64,000 bases of DNA from Slackia piriformis YIT 12062 (GTDB taxonomy: Bacteria > Actinomycetota > Coriobacteriia > Coriobacteriales > Eggerthellaceae): the NCBI RefSeq assembly GCF_000296445.1, contig NZ_JH815198.1, positions 2,501 through 66,500 of the forward strand, read 5' to 3'. Both the position numbers and the translations under genes were made by a program. The notes beneath the pieces were generated by a model that worked only from the letters and a program-made list of their open reading frames with translations, was not told the DNA's origin and searched no databases. Shown here in pieces: positions 10,888 through 18,793 of this stretch. The stretch's first letter is position 1. Every line of letters begins with the position of its first letter.

Positions 10888-11396
10888 TGTCCGGGAGCAG
10901 CCGCGTATGGGTGGAGCACGTTACGGTGCGGCCGGATAGGATTGTCGCAGATATCCGAATTGCCGACGAAGCGTGCGTCCTTACATCCGAAGACATGATT
11001 GACAAGGCTCTTTGCCGCTATCCCCATCTACTTGATCACGCTTGCGTGAACGATCGGGGGGAGACATTCGGCACTGTTGCGTCACGCACTTCGGTGGCTC
11101 ATCTTGTGGAGCACATGGCAATCGAGGGGCAGGCCCGCGTATCATCGGGCGCGAAGAGCCTCTTTGTCGGGAAGACCTCGTGGGCGAACAGGGCCAAGCT
11201 GCTCGCACGGGTCGAAATAAGCTACGAAGACGATTTGGTGGCGCTTGCCTCCCTGCGCGCGGCGGTGCTGTTTGTCGACTATCTGCTCGCCGAGCGCGAG
11301 GAAGCGCGCTTTTGCGTCGGTGAAGCTCCCTTGAAAACAGAGAAACGTAACGGCAACGAAAGCGCTGGTTGTTTTCGTATCCCATATAATGGCTGA
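10887..11396 (+). CDS. Stand-alone protein resembling the cyanophycin synthetase N-terminal domain
   Basis: A 169-residue protein starting at GTG 10887, inside the stop codon of the previous gene. Residues about 40-135 align by eye with the N-terminal domain of CphA1-type cyanophycin synthetases: YPHLLDHACVNDRGETFG corresponds to LPSLVEHFCSRDHRGGF, SVAHLVEHMAIEGQ to MGHIVEHIALELQ, the GKT block to the GRT block, and VEISYEDDLVALASLRAAV to VFEYVYEEAGRYAGRAAV. In CphA this domain is followed by ATP-grasp and Mur-ligase domains; neither is present here. It may bind a peptide or act as a scaffold. The family link is my reading of the sequence and needs a profile search. Confidence 0.55.
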   Translation: MSGSSRVWVEHVTVRPDRIVADIRIADEACVLTSEDMIDKALCRYPHLLDHACVNDRGETFGTVASRTSVAHLVEHMAIEGQARVSSGAKSLFVGKTSWANRAKLLARVEISYEDDLVALASLRAAVLFVDYLLAEREEARFCVGEAPLKTEKRNGNESAGCFRIPYNG

Positions 11397-11449
11397 AGAA
11401 CGGTAGACGCGGCGTGTCATCGTGGCGTGCTGCGAGATAGGAGGCTGCA

Positions 11450-12154
11450 ATGGGTAACAAGTTCAGCGCATTCGTGGTAGGCGGATTAGTAGGCGCCGGC
11501 GTTGCGCTTTTGTGCGCTCCGCGAAAGGGCGTTGAGACGAGGGCTTTGGTTGCCGAAAAAGCCTCTACGGTGTTCGGCCAGGCGAAAACGGTTGGCGATC
11601 AGGCCGTTGAGCGCGGTCAGGCTTTGTATGAAGACGCCGTTGTCCAGGGTCAGAAAGCATACGACTATGCGGTGGCGGGAACGCAGGCGGCTTATACCGA
11701 CGTAACGCAAAAGGGCAGGCAGGTCTACGAGACGGCGGCTCATCATGTACAGGGCGCTGCCCAGAAGGCTCAGAAGACGGCAGATGCCGTAAAGCCGGCG
11801 TTTTCCGACAAGAACGACGAGCTTCGCGCCAAGATAGACGCAGCGCGCGAGCGCATCGCGGCGCAAGTTGCGAAGAACGCCGAAGCCGCCCATGCGGTTG
11901 TCGTGGAAAAGGTTCCCGTTGCGGCGCAGAAGGTGAATGAAGTCGTCGATGCCGCTCAGGAAAAAGTGGCAAGCGCCGCCGCCGTTCTTGCCGGATCGGC
12001 CGCTGCGCGCTCTTCTTCCGACGCCCAGGCCGCTTCGCCCGTCGAGCAGGCGCCCGTTTCCGAAGCTCCGTCTGTCATGTACGAGGCAGAACCCGTTCAG
12101 CCTGCGGCTTCGGCCCCCGAGGCTCAGTCCGAGGTGAATAAGGAACAGCAGTAG
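11450..12154 (+). CDS. YtxH-type / apolipoprotein-like membrane-associated protein
   Basis: A 234-residue protein with a short hydrophobic N-terminal segment (FSAFVVGGLVGAGVALLCAPRKG), the hallmark of YtxH-domain proteins, then about 150 residues of amphipathic helix with a loose 11-residue-like periodicity rich in A, Q, K and V (repeated VxxKxxxVxxxAxEKV patterns), and an acidic A/P-rich tail. Such proteins sit on the inner face of the membrane and are often stress-linked, but a specific role is not known. ATG 11450 follows ATAGGAGG. A terminator follows at 12182. Confidence 0.75.
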   Translation: MGNKFSAFVVGGLVGAGVALLCAPRKGVETRALVAEKASTVFGQAKTVGDQAVERGQALYEDAVVQGQKAYDYAVAGTQAAYTDVTQKGRQVYETAAHHVQGAAQKAQKTADAVKPAFSDKNDELRAKIDAARERIAAQVAKNAEAAHAVVVEKVPVAAQKVNEVVDAAQEKVASAAAVLAGSAAARSSSDAQAASPVEQAPVSEAPSVMYEAEPVQPAASAPEAQSEVNKEQQ

Positions 12155-12181
12155 TTTGCGCGTTTTCGCATAATGCAGGGA

Positions 12182-12210
12182 GGAGGCCGGCTTGCGTCGG
12201 CCTCCCTTTT
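12182..12210 (+). terminator. Terminator after the YtxH-like gene
   Basis: An 8-bp stem GGAGGCCG (12182-12189) with CGGCCTCC (12198-12205) followed by CTTTT. The next gene starts only 17 nt later, so partial read-through is possible. Confidence 0.75.
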
Positions 12211-12226
12211 CGTGAGGGATAAGGCT

Positions 12227-13285
12227 ATGGCTCGTAAGAAAATGGTAACCAGTCGCGATATGTGCAAAATGCGCGTGTTCGGCGGAAAGCGTCGCACGAA
12301 GCGCATAGGGAAGGTGAAATCATGCGTGTTTCATCCGAGCGAAAAGCGCTGCGTCGGTTTCATGGTGAAGCGTCCCGACTTGTTGTGGATGTTTCATCGC
12401 AAAGACCTATTCGTCGCCCTTGACGGTTTCGATTTGATTGACGGCCGTATTGTCGTGAAAGACGAAGGCGACATGACGGGCCCCGCAGCCTGCCGTCGCA
12501 TGGGCATAGACTGGGACCGTTGCGTCATCTGGGAGGGCATGCCCCTGATGACGACTGACGGAACGGCTATCGGCTGCGTTGGCAATATCTCGTTTTCGCT
12601 GCGCAGCGGCGAGATTGAGAGCGTGGAGGCCTCGAACGGCACCACGGCGAAATATCTGCTGGGAACGCTCGAGGTTCCTGCCGACTACATCAAGGGCTTC
12701 AAGCGGGGCATGGGCGTCGATCTTGTCGTGAAAGAAGATAGCCGCGAGGCGGGAGAGCAGGAACAGTTCAAGGGTGCGATCGTTGTTTCGGACGATGTAT
12801 GGGAGCTTTCCCCCGAAGGCGGCTGGGCAGAATCTGCCGGCGAATTCACCGCAAAGGCGCGCGCTCGCATGCACGAAGCCGCCGAAAAAGCCAAGCCGAA
12901 GGTCCAAGAGGTGACGCATGCGGCGGGCGAGGCCATAAACGAAGGAGCCTATGCCGTCGGCCAGCAGGTTGCCGCAAGCAAGGGGATGTTCGCATCCTTC
13001 AAGGAAGAATACGAAAAGGCCCGTTTCGGGGAGGAGCCCCGAGAGCTCGCTTCGAGCGAGGCCGATGATTCCCGGGAAGACGAGAAAAGGGACGCTTCCG
13101 TTGATTGCGACGTCGACGGTTCCGAGCTCGATGCTCAAGACGCGCAGGTCGACGATGTTTTCGACGAAGACGACGAGCAGCCGAAGGCGAAGAAAAAGCC
13201 AGCGCAGACGTCGAAGGGTTCTTCCGTTTCGGGCATGTTTGCCGCATTCAAAGAGGAATACAACAAGGCACGATATGACGATTAG
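12227..13285 (+). CDS. PRC-barrel domain protein with duplicated C-terminal motif
   Basis: A 352-residue protein. The first 170 residues contain two PRC-barrel-like units (KVKSCVFHPSEKRCVGFMV ... IVVKDEG; and GTAIGCVGNISFSLRSGEIESVEAS). The middle is helical and lysine/alanine rich. The C-terminal part carries an acidic linker flanked by two copies of one motif: GMFASFKEEYEKARF and GMFAAFKEEYNKARY, the second ending the protein. ATG 12227 has GAGGG upstream and starts MARKKMVTSRD; the longer frame from 12173 would run through the upstream terminator hairpin. PRC barrels occur in RNA-processing and envelope proteins, so the role is open. Confidence 0.78.
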   Translation: MARKKMVTSRDMCKMRVFGGKRRTKRIGKVKSCVFHPSEKRCVGFMVKRPDLLWMFHRKDLFVALDGFDLIDGRIVVKDEGDMTGPAACRRMGIDWDRCVIWEGMPLMTTDGTAIGCVGNISFSLRSGEIESVEASNGTTAKYLLGTLEVPADYIKGFKRGMGVDLVVKEDSREAGEQEQFKGAIVVSDDVWELSPEGGWAESAGEFTAKARARMHEAAEKAKPKVQEVTHAAGEAINEGAYAVGQQVAASKGMFASFKEEYEKARFGEEPRELASSEADDSREDEKRDASVDCDVDGSELDAQDAQVDDVFDEDDEQPKAKKKPAQTSKGSSVSGMFAAFKEEYNKARYDD

Positions 13286-13324
13286 GACCTTCGAGGAGCA
13301 GCGAAGGTCAGAGGATTGGTGTTC

Positions 13325-14167
13325 ATGGGCGAAAAACGACCAGGAATGACGGGTTCTATCCGCTTAAAAATGGAGAGAATCGAAGAGCGAAAGGAAAGCT
13401 TCGTAGAACGGCAGGAAGAGCGTTTCGGGGAACTTGAAGAAAGGCTCGAAAAGCCCGTGTCCGACCGTCCTGCGCTTGCGCGTCTCACCAAGGCCGACCT
13501 TTTCAAATTCGGCGGCTTGATTGCGTTTTTCGTTTTGATGGCCGTGGTATGCGTGGCCATTGCCCCGCTTATCCTGGAGCTTACTGAGCCAGGCGGTGTG
13601 GAGCGGGTTGTCCAGGACGTTCGCAACGCAGGACCAGGAGGCGTTCTGATCCTTTTGGGCATGCAGTTTTTGCAGGTCGTGGTTGCCTTTATTCCTGGCG
13701 AGGTAGTGCAGGTCGCCGCGGGCATGATGTATGGCCCATGGGGCGGTGCCGCGGTGGTGCTTGTAGGGTGCGTCATTTCGAGCGCGTTTGTCTTTTTTAT
13801 CGTCCATAAGCTCGGCGCGCCGTTCGTGCGTGCCATGATTCCCGAGAAGTGGATGGGAAAGCTGGAAGATTTCGAGGGGACCGACAAGCTTGATGTAATG
13901 GTTTTCGTGCTGTTTCTCATTCCGGGGCTTCCCAAAGACGTCTTTACCTACCTGGTGCCTCTGACGGATATGAGCATGAGAAACTTTCTTGTCCTTTCGA
14001 CCGTCGGCCGTATTCCCGGCATCTTGATGTCGACGCTTGCCGCAGACGGCCTCATGGAGGGCGATATCATGCGAAGCGTTCTTCTCTTTCTGGTGGCGGC
14101 GGGCATCGCTGCGCTTGCTATCGTGTTTCATGAGAAGATCATGCATGCTTTCGCCAAGAAGAAATAA
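13325..14167 (+). CDS. TVP38/TMEM64 (DedA superfamily) membrane protein
   Basis: A 280-residue inner-membrane protein. A charged N-terminal cytoplasmic region (residues 1-55, ERIEERKESFVERQEERF) precedes about six membrane segments. The family signature lies in the middle: FIPGEVVQVAAGMMYGPWGGAAVVLVGCVISS, then FLIPGLPKDVFTYLVPLTDMS and STVGRIPGILMST. The superfamily is linked to lipid scrambling and membrane homeostasis. ATG 13325 has AGAGGA about 9 nt upstream; TTG 13316 is a less likely start. A terminator follows. Confidence 0.9.
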   Translation: MGEKRPGMTGSIRLKMERIEERKESFVERQEERFGELEERLEKPVSDRPALARLTKADLFKFGGLIAFFVLMAVVCVAIAPLILELTEPGGVERVVQDVRNAGPGGVLILLGMQFLQVVVAFIPGEVVQVAAGMMYGPWGGAAVVLVGCVISSAFVFFIVHKLGAPFVRAMIPEKWMGKLEDFEGTDKLDVMVFVLFLIPGLPKDVFTYLVPLTDMSMRNFLVLSTVGRIPGILMSTLAADGLMEGDIMRSVLLFLVAAGIAALAIVFHEKIMHAFAKKK

Positions 14168-14204
14168 CGTCCGATACCTGATAATCTGAACGAAATCGAT
14201 TCCG

Positions 14205-14233
14205 GCTCGACGAACGAATCGTCGGGCCTTTTT
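14205..14233 (+). terminator. Terminator after the TVP38-type gene
   Basis: A 9-bp stem with one G-U pair (14205-14213 with 14219-14227), loop ACGAA, then CTTTTT. Confidence 0.8.
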
Positions 14234-14256
14234 GCTGGAGGGAGGAAAGGGGCGCC

Positions 14257-15114
14257 ATGCGTTTTGTCTCTTGGAATGTAAACGGATTACGCGCTGCGGT
14301 GAAGAAGGGGTTCGAAGAGTCCGTCGCCGCGCTCGACGCCGACATCATCGCCTTGCAGGAAACGAAGCTTCAAGAAGGGCAGATCGACCTGTCGTTGCCG
14401 GGGTATTTTCAGTTTTGGAGCTACGCCGAGCGAAAGGGGTATTCGGGCACGGCGGTATTCTGTCGGCAAAAACCCCTTCGGGCCCTGCATGGGCTCGGCG
14501 ATTCCGCGCTTGACGACGAAGGCCGCATCGTGGCGCTCGAATTCGACGATTACTGGTTCGTGGACGTATATACCCCCAATGCGCAAAACGAGCTTGCCCG
14601 CATAGACCATCGCATGGCGTGGGATGATGCGTTCAGGGATTTCTGCAAGAACCTCGAGAAGGGTGCGATTCCTGCAGGCGTTGCGGTGCAGGATTGCGCA
14701 GAGGGCGAGGGGCACGTATCCATTTCGGAGCTTCCCCTCACGCAAGAAGGCGAGCGTACCTCCGCGAAGCCTGTGGTGATGTGCGGTGATTTCAATGTTG
14801 CTCATCAGGAGATAGACCTGAAGAATCCCGGCCCCAATAGAGGAAATGCCGGTTTCTCGGACGAAGAGCGAGAGAAATTCACGCGCTTGCTCGATGCTGG
14901 ATTCGTGGATACGTTTCGTGTCTTGCACCCTGATGAGGCGGGGGCGTATTCGTGGTGGAGCTATCGTTTCAACGCTCGCAAGAACAATGCGGGATGGCGC
15001 ATCGACTATTTCCTCGTGAGCGAATCGCTGCGCGATGCTATTCACGACGCGCGCATGCACGCTGACATTATGGGAAGCGACCACTGCCCCGTCTCTGTCG
15101 AACTTGACGTATAA
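14257..15114 (+). CDS. xth: Exodeoxyribonuclease III / AP endonuclease
   Basis: A 285-residue DNA-repair nuclease of the exonuclease-endonuclease-phosphatase fold, cutting at abasic sites and degrading 3' ends. All signatures are visible: FVSWNVNGLRAAV at the start, LQETKLQE with the metal-binding glutamate, DVYTPNAQ, CGDFNVAHQEIDL, and the terminal SDHCPVSVEL with the catalytic histidine. Residues about 128-165 form an insertion between the second and third blocks that is longer than in the E. coli or B. subtilis proteins. ATG 14257 follows GGAGGAAAGG. It is a monocistronic gene after a terminator. Confidence 0.95.
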   Translation: MRFVSWNVNGLRAAVKKGFEESVAALDADIIALQETKLQEGQIDLSLPGYFQFWSYAERKGYSGTAVFCRQKPLRALHGLGDSALDDEGRIVALEFDDYWFVDVYTPNAQNELARIDHRMAWDDAFRDFCKNLEKGAIPAGVAVQDCAEGEGHVSISELPLTQEGERTSAKPVVMCGDFNVAHQEIDLKNPGPNRGNAGFSDEEREKFTRLLDAGFVDTFRVLHPDEAGAYSWWSYRFNARKNNAGWRIDYFLVSESLRDAIHDARMHADIMGSDHCPVSVELDV

Positions 15115-15246
15115 TCACTGGATTATCCATCGAGCCGATGGATTGAAGGGCGAAAAGACTCCGCACGCTGCCTGAGGGACGTATGGAGCGTGCGATTTCG
15201 CAAAGAGCCTTGAACTCGCGAAGGCTTGATTCGAAAGGATGGGGCG

Positions 15247-15390
15247 GTGTCGCCGCGCTTAAACACCAGGGAAAGGATTCGGTCGTTGAGGACGCCGCTC
15301 GTCGCGGTGCTGTCCGTCCTTGCCGCAAGCGTGCTCTTCCTCATGTGGCTCGGTTTTGTCGTCGTTGTGATGAAGGCCTTGATAGGGTAG
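15247..15390 (+). CDS. 47-residue membrane peptide before trkH
   Basis: GTG 15247 opens a 47-codon frame ending at TAG 15390. The peptide has a basic N-terminus (SPRLNTRERIRSLR) and one long hydrophobic helix (LVAVLSVLAASVLFLMWLGFVVVVM), i.e. a single-pass membrane peptide with the N-terminus inside. AAAGGA lies 8 nt upstream. The stop codon is 4 nt before the trkH ATG, and the sequence around the stop (GGGTAGGG) would serve as the trkH ribosome-binding site, so the two are translationally linked. It is too short for most gene callers. By position it could be an accessory subunit of the potassium transporter, much as KdpF is for Kdp; that is inference. Confidence 0.6.
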   Translation: MSPRLNTRERIRSLRTPLVAVLSVLAASVLFLMWLGFVVVVMKALIG

Positions 15391-15394
15391 GGCT

Positions 15395-16918
15395 ATGTGG
15401 CAGAAATTCTCGCTGTATGATTTTCGGGTCATAGCGCACTACCTGGGGGTATTGGTTCTTTTCCTCGCTGTTGCCCAATGCGTTCCCTTCGGTGTTGCGC
15501 TGGTGCTTGGCGAATGGAACCCGGCGTCTCGCTATCTGCTGGGGATAGGCCTTGCGCTGGTCGTGGGGTCCTTGCTGCGCATGTGCCTGGTGACTCCCGG
15601 AAAGCTTTCTCCCAAACAGGCGCTTGCGGTAACCGGCTTCGCATGGCTCGTGCTTGCTCTTCTGGCGGCCATCCCCATGGCTCTTTCGGGGCATTACGGC
15701 TCGTATCTCGATGCGGTGTTCGAGGGGATGAGCTCGTGGACGACGACGGGAGCTTCGCTTGCGCAGGACCTTGACCACATGTCCGTGGCGGACAATACCT
15801 GGCGTTTCACCATGCAATGCATCGGCGGCCAAGGTGTTGTCGTTATCGCGCTGTCTTTGGGGTTGTTCGGGCGCGCCGTTGATTCGTCTTTGTATTCGTC
15901 CGAGGGGCGCAGCGAGCACGTTATTCCCAACATCATGCAGACGACGCGGTTCATCGTTCGTTTTTCGGCAGCGTTCATCGTGCTGGGGACGGTCATCCTG
16001 ACGGGGTTGTGCCTGTTCGTGGGCATGGAACCTCTTCGTGCGTTTTTCAATGGCTTGTGGCTTGCGGTGGCTTCTTTCAATACAGGAGGAATGGCCGCCA
16101 TGAGCACGGGAATCCTGTATTACCATAGCGGCTTGATCGAGGTCGTCGTGATGGTTCTCATCCTGATGGGCTCGATCAATTTCACGCTCCACAGCGAGAT
16201 ATGGAAAGGCCGCCTGGAGCATTTCTTCAGGGACATTGAGATTAGGACCCTTGCGATCTGGCTTTCGGTCATCGTTGCCGCGTTCGTCGCGACGCTATGC
16301 ACCGCCAATATCTACGACAGCCTTCCTGTGCTTCTCAGCCGCGCGGTGTTTACTGTTATCGCGGCGTTTTCTTCGACGGGTTTTCAGACCATTAGCGTCA
16401 ATCAGATGACCACGGTTGTTTCGAGCGGCGCGCTGCTGATCATCGTATTCTGCATGGCGGTCGGCGGTTCTGCGGGAAGCACCACGGGCGGCATCAAGGT
16501 TCTTCGTGTCGGCATCCTCGTTAAAGAGCTGGTCGCTTATATCAAAGATTTGCTTGCCCCTGCTTCGGCGCGTCAGGTTGTCACGTATTACCATGTCGGT
16601 CGTCGTCCTTTGAACAGCGACCTTGTGCGAGCCAATCTTGCGGTGTTCATGCTGTACGGCGTAATGTTCCTGATTAGCACGATCGCTACGGTCATGTACG
16701 GATACGATGCTGCGCCGGCATTGTTCGAGTCTGTCTCCATGGTTTCCAACATCGGTATGTCGAGCGGCATCATTCAGCCGGGCATGCCGGACATGCTGAA
16801 GCTTCTCTATATCTTCGACATGTGGGCAGGACGTCTCGAGTTCATCACGCTCATCGCCCTGATCGTTTCCATCGTCGCATCGTTTAGGCCCAGAAGGAGG
16901 TTGCGCCGTGCTCGATAA
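15395..16918 (+). CDS. trkH: Trk/Ktr-type potassium uptake protein, TrkH family
   Basis: A 507-residue integral membrane protein that imports potassium. The fold of four M1-P-M2 repeats can be followed by its pore loops: SSWTTTGASL near residue 113, ASFNTGGMAAMS near 230, SSTGFQTIS near 327 and SNIGMSSGI near 450; the segment GGSAGSTTGGIK is the family-specific loop between repeats 3 and 4. No TrkA/KtrA regulatory subunit is encoded nearby, so its cytoplasmic partner must be elsewhere. ATG 15395 follows the small membrane peptide by 4 nt. The stop overlaps the next gene by 11 nt. Confidence 0.93.
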   Translation: MWQKFSLYDFRVIAHYLGVLVLFLAVAQCVPFGVALVLGEWNPASRYLLGIGLALVVGSLLRMCLVTPGKLSPKQALAVTGFAWLVLALLAAIPMALSGHYGSYLDAVFEGMSSWTTTGASLAQDLDHMSVADNTWRFTMQCIGGQGVVVIALSLGLFGRAVDSSLYSSEGRSEHVIPNIMQTTRFIVRFSAAFIVLGTVILTGLCLFVGMEPLRAFFNGLWLAVASFNTGGMAAMSTGILYYHSGLIEVVVMVLILMGSINFTLHSEIWKGRLEHFFRDIEIRTLAIWLSVIVAAFVATLCTANIYDSLPVLLSRAVFTVIAAFSSTGFQTISVNQMTTVVSSGALLIIVFCMAVGGSAGSTTGGIKVLRVGILVKELVAYIKDLLAPASARQVVTYYHVGRRPLNSDLVRANLAVFMLYGVMFLISTIATVMYGYDAAPALFESVSMVSNIGMSSGIIQPGMPDMLKLLYIFDMWAGRLEFITLIALIVSIVASFRPRRRLRRAR

Positions 16919-17672
16919 GGCTCGTTGTGGGCTCGGTTTTTTGCATGCGGGAAAGGGCCGCGTTCGGTTGTGCTGCGGAGCATGGGGAACTTGCGTCTTG
17001 AACCGCGTTGTGCGTTGCTCGCTTGGTGCCATGTGCTGCGCTGTCCTTGCGCTTTGCATCAGCGTTGTGCCTTCGAACGCCGCATGGGGCGCGCCGCCCG
17101 ATACCCAGGCGCAGCAGACTTCCCAAGAGCAAGACGCATCGACGGAGGCCGATGAAGCGCAGGAGCCTTCGGCGCTGAACGCGGAGGGAAACACCATCAA
17201 CGACGGACAGGTTTCCGACAATTCGTTCCTCTACGATGCCGCCATCGCCGACCTTGTCGGCGCTGATTCATATTACGACAAGCAGACCGTCCAGGTGAGG
17301 GGCGAAGCCGTCGGAGAGGCCATACGCCTTACGGGGGGAGAAGAAGGGTTTTCCTGGGTCACGCTGCAAGACGGAGATTCCGGCTCGTCGGTGTCGGTTG
17401 TGATGGCGAATTCCGATGTCCAGAAGATAGATATGTTCGGCGTCTACGGAAAGACCGGATCGCGGTTGCGTGTCCAGGGCGTCTACAACCTTGCGTGCGA
17501 GGAGCATGAGGGGGAAAGCGATATTCACGCAGCGGCCGTCACAGTCGAAGAGGCGGGCTTTGCGCATCCCGATCGTTTTGTCGCGCGCGATTTCGCACCG
17601 GGAGCTATCGCCGTGGTCATGGGCTTGTTCCTGATGGCATTGTTTTTCTACGCACGAGAAAGGGCTCGATAA
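16908..17672 (+). CDS. Membrane-anchored OB-fold-like protein
   Basis: A 254-residue protein beginning at GTG 16908, inside the end of trkH, with AAGGAGG 7 nt upstream. A hydrophobic export segment (about residues 33-58) is followed by a disordered Q/E-rich stretch, an extracytoplasmic domain of about 120 residues (YYDKQTVQVRGEAVGEAI, FSWVTLQDGDSGSSVSVV, GSRLRVQGVYNLAC) whose pattern fits an OB fold, and a C-terminal helix at about 229-248. No enzymatic motif is visible. It overlaps both neighbours and so belongs to the trkH-rsgA operon. Confidence 0.7.
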   Translation: MLDKARCGLGFLHAGKGRVRLCCGAWGTCVLNRVVRCSLGAMCCAVLALCISVVPSNAAWGAPPDTQAQQTSQEQDASTEADEAQEPSALNAEGNTINDGQVSDNSFLYDAAIADLVGADSYYDKQTVQVRGEAVGEAIRLTGGEEGFSWVTLQDGDSGSSVSVVMANSDVQKIDMFGVYGKTGSRLRVQGVYNLACEEHEGESDIHAAAVTVEEAGFAHPDRFVARDFAPGAIAVVMGLFLMALFFYARERAR

Positions 17673-18640
17673 TGCAGGGTATAGTGGTAAAACTCGATCG
17701 TGGATACCCTCTTGTTGAGCTTGAGGGCGGTCTGCAATACCGTTGCGAACATGCGACGTCCCTCGTCAAGACCGCCGACGTGCGCGCGGCGTGCGGCGAT
17801 CGCGTGGAGATTTCTGTCCCCGAAGGGCATGACAAAGGAATCATCGAGCGTGTTCTTCCCCGCCGGAATGCTTTCGTGCGCAAAGATCCCACCGAGCGTA
17901 TGGAGCCGCAGGTTCTTGCTGCGAATTTCGACAAGGTGTTCGTTGCGGAGCCGTGCTCCGGGCTAAACGTGCGAAGGCTTGAGCGGGAATTGGTGCTCGC
18001 TCATGAGAGCGGCGCTGAAGTAATCGTTCTTCTCACGAAGGCAGACCAGGCGGAAAGTTCCGAAGAAGTGCGTAGGGTGCAAACCCTGGTGGAGCGGGTT
18101 GCTCAGGGCACGCGCGTGCTAGTTGTTTCTTCGGAAGATCCCGAAAGCGTCGAAGAGGTTCGTTCGTGCGTGCCCTCCGGCTGCATTGGCGTGCTTCTGG
18201 GCAAAAGCGGCGTTGGTAAATCGAGTCTTGTGAATCTGCTGGTCGGTGTCGAAGTTCAGGCGACGGGATCCGTGCGAGAAGGCGACGGGAAAGGCCGACA
18301 TACGACGGTTTCTCGTGAAATGGTGAGAATCCCCGGCGGCGGCTGCGTCGTCGATATGCCGGGGGTGAGGGGCCTTGCGCTGTGGGATTCCAATGTAGGA
18401 ATTGACGCTGCATTTTCCGATATCGAAGAACTTGCCGAATCCTGCCGTTTCTCGGACTGCCGTCATGGGGCCGAGCCGGGGTGCGCGGTACGTGCGGCCG
18501 TGGAGGAGGGAAGTCTTGCCCAGGAGCGCTTCGAAAGCTACCTTCGCCTGCGTGACGAGGTGCAGACCGCTCGCAAGCGAGCCGAGGAAGCTCGCCGCAT
18601 AAAATCTCGCACCGGGCATCCTCGAAGGTGGCGAGGGTGA
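17672..18640 (+). CDS. rsgA: Ribosome small-subunit-dependent GTPase A
   Basis: A 322-residue circularly permuted GTPase that helps mature the 30S subunit. An N-terminal OB domain (residues 1-65) is followed by the permuted G domain, with LLTKADQ before the P-loop GKSGVGKSSLVN, and DMPGVRGL as the G3 motif. The C-terminal zinc site CRFSDCRHGAEPGC is intact. The ATG overlaps the TAA of the previous gene. Length is normal. Confidence 0.95.
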   Translation: MQGIVVKLDRGYPLVELEGGLQYRCEHATSLVKTADVRAACGDRVEISVPEGHDKGIIERVLPRRNAFVRKDPTERMEPQVLAANFDKVFVAEPCSGLNVRRLERELVLAHESGAEVIVLLTKADQAESSEEVRRVQTLVERVAQGTRVLVVSSEDPESVEEVRSCVPSGCIGVLLGKSGVGKSSLVNLLVGVEVQATGSVREGDGKGRHTTVSREMVRIPGGGCVVDMPGVRGLALWDSNVGIDAAFSDIEELAESCRFSDCRHGAEPGCAVRAAVEEGSLAQERFESYLRLRDEVQTARKRAEEARRIKSRTGHPRRWRG

Positions 18641-18793
18641 TTTTCTCTTTCGATATTATTTATTTTCGTCCTTCTGCCCGCAGAGGACGTTAGCGCTATG
18701 GTATGTAGAATCGCATTCTTGAGAGCTTCGCGAAGGTGAACGGCGGCTCCTGGATGACTGTTCGTCGATGCTATAGAAGGACTGGTTTGAATT

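Noticed and set aside
18641-18793. Possible manganese riboswitch before the ArsP_2-type exporter
   Set aside because: I could not find the conserved yybP-ykoY loop sequences; only short unrelated stems are present. A covariance-model search would settle it.
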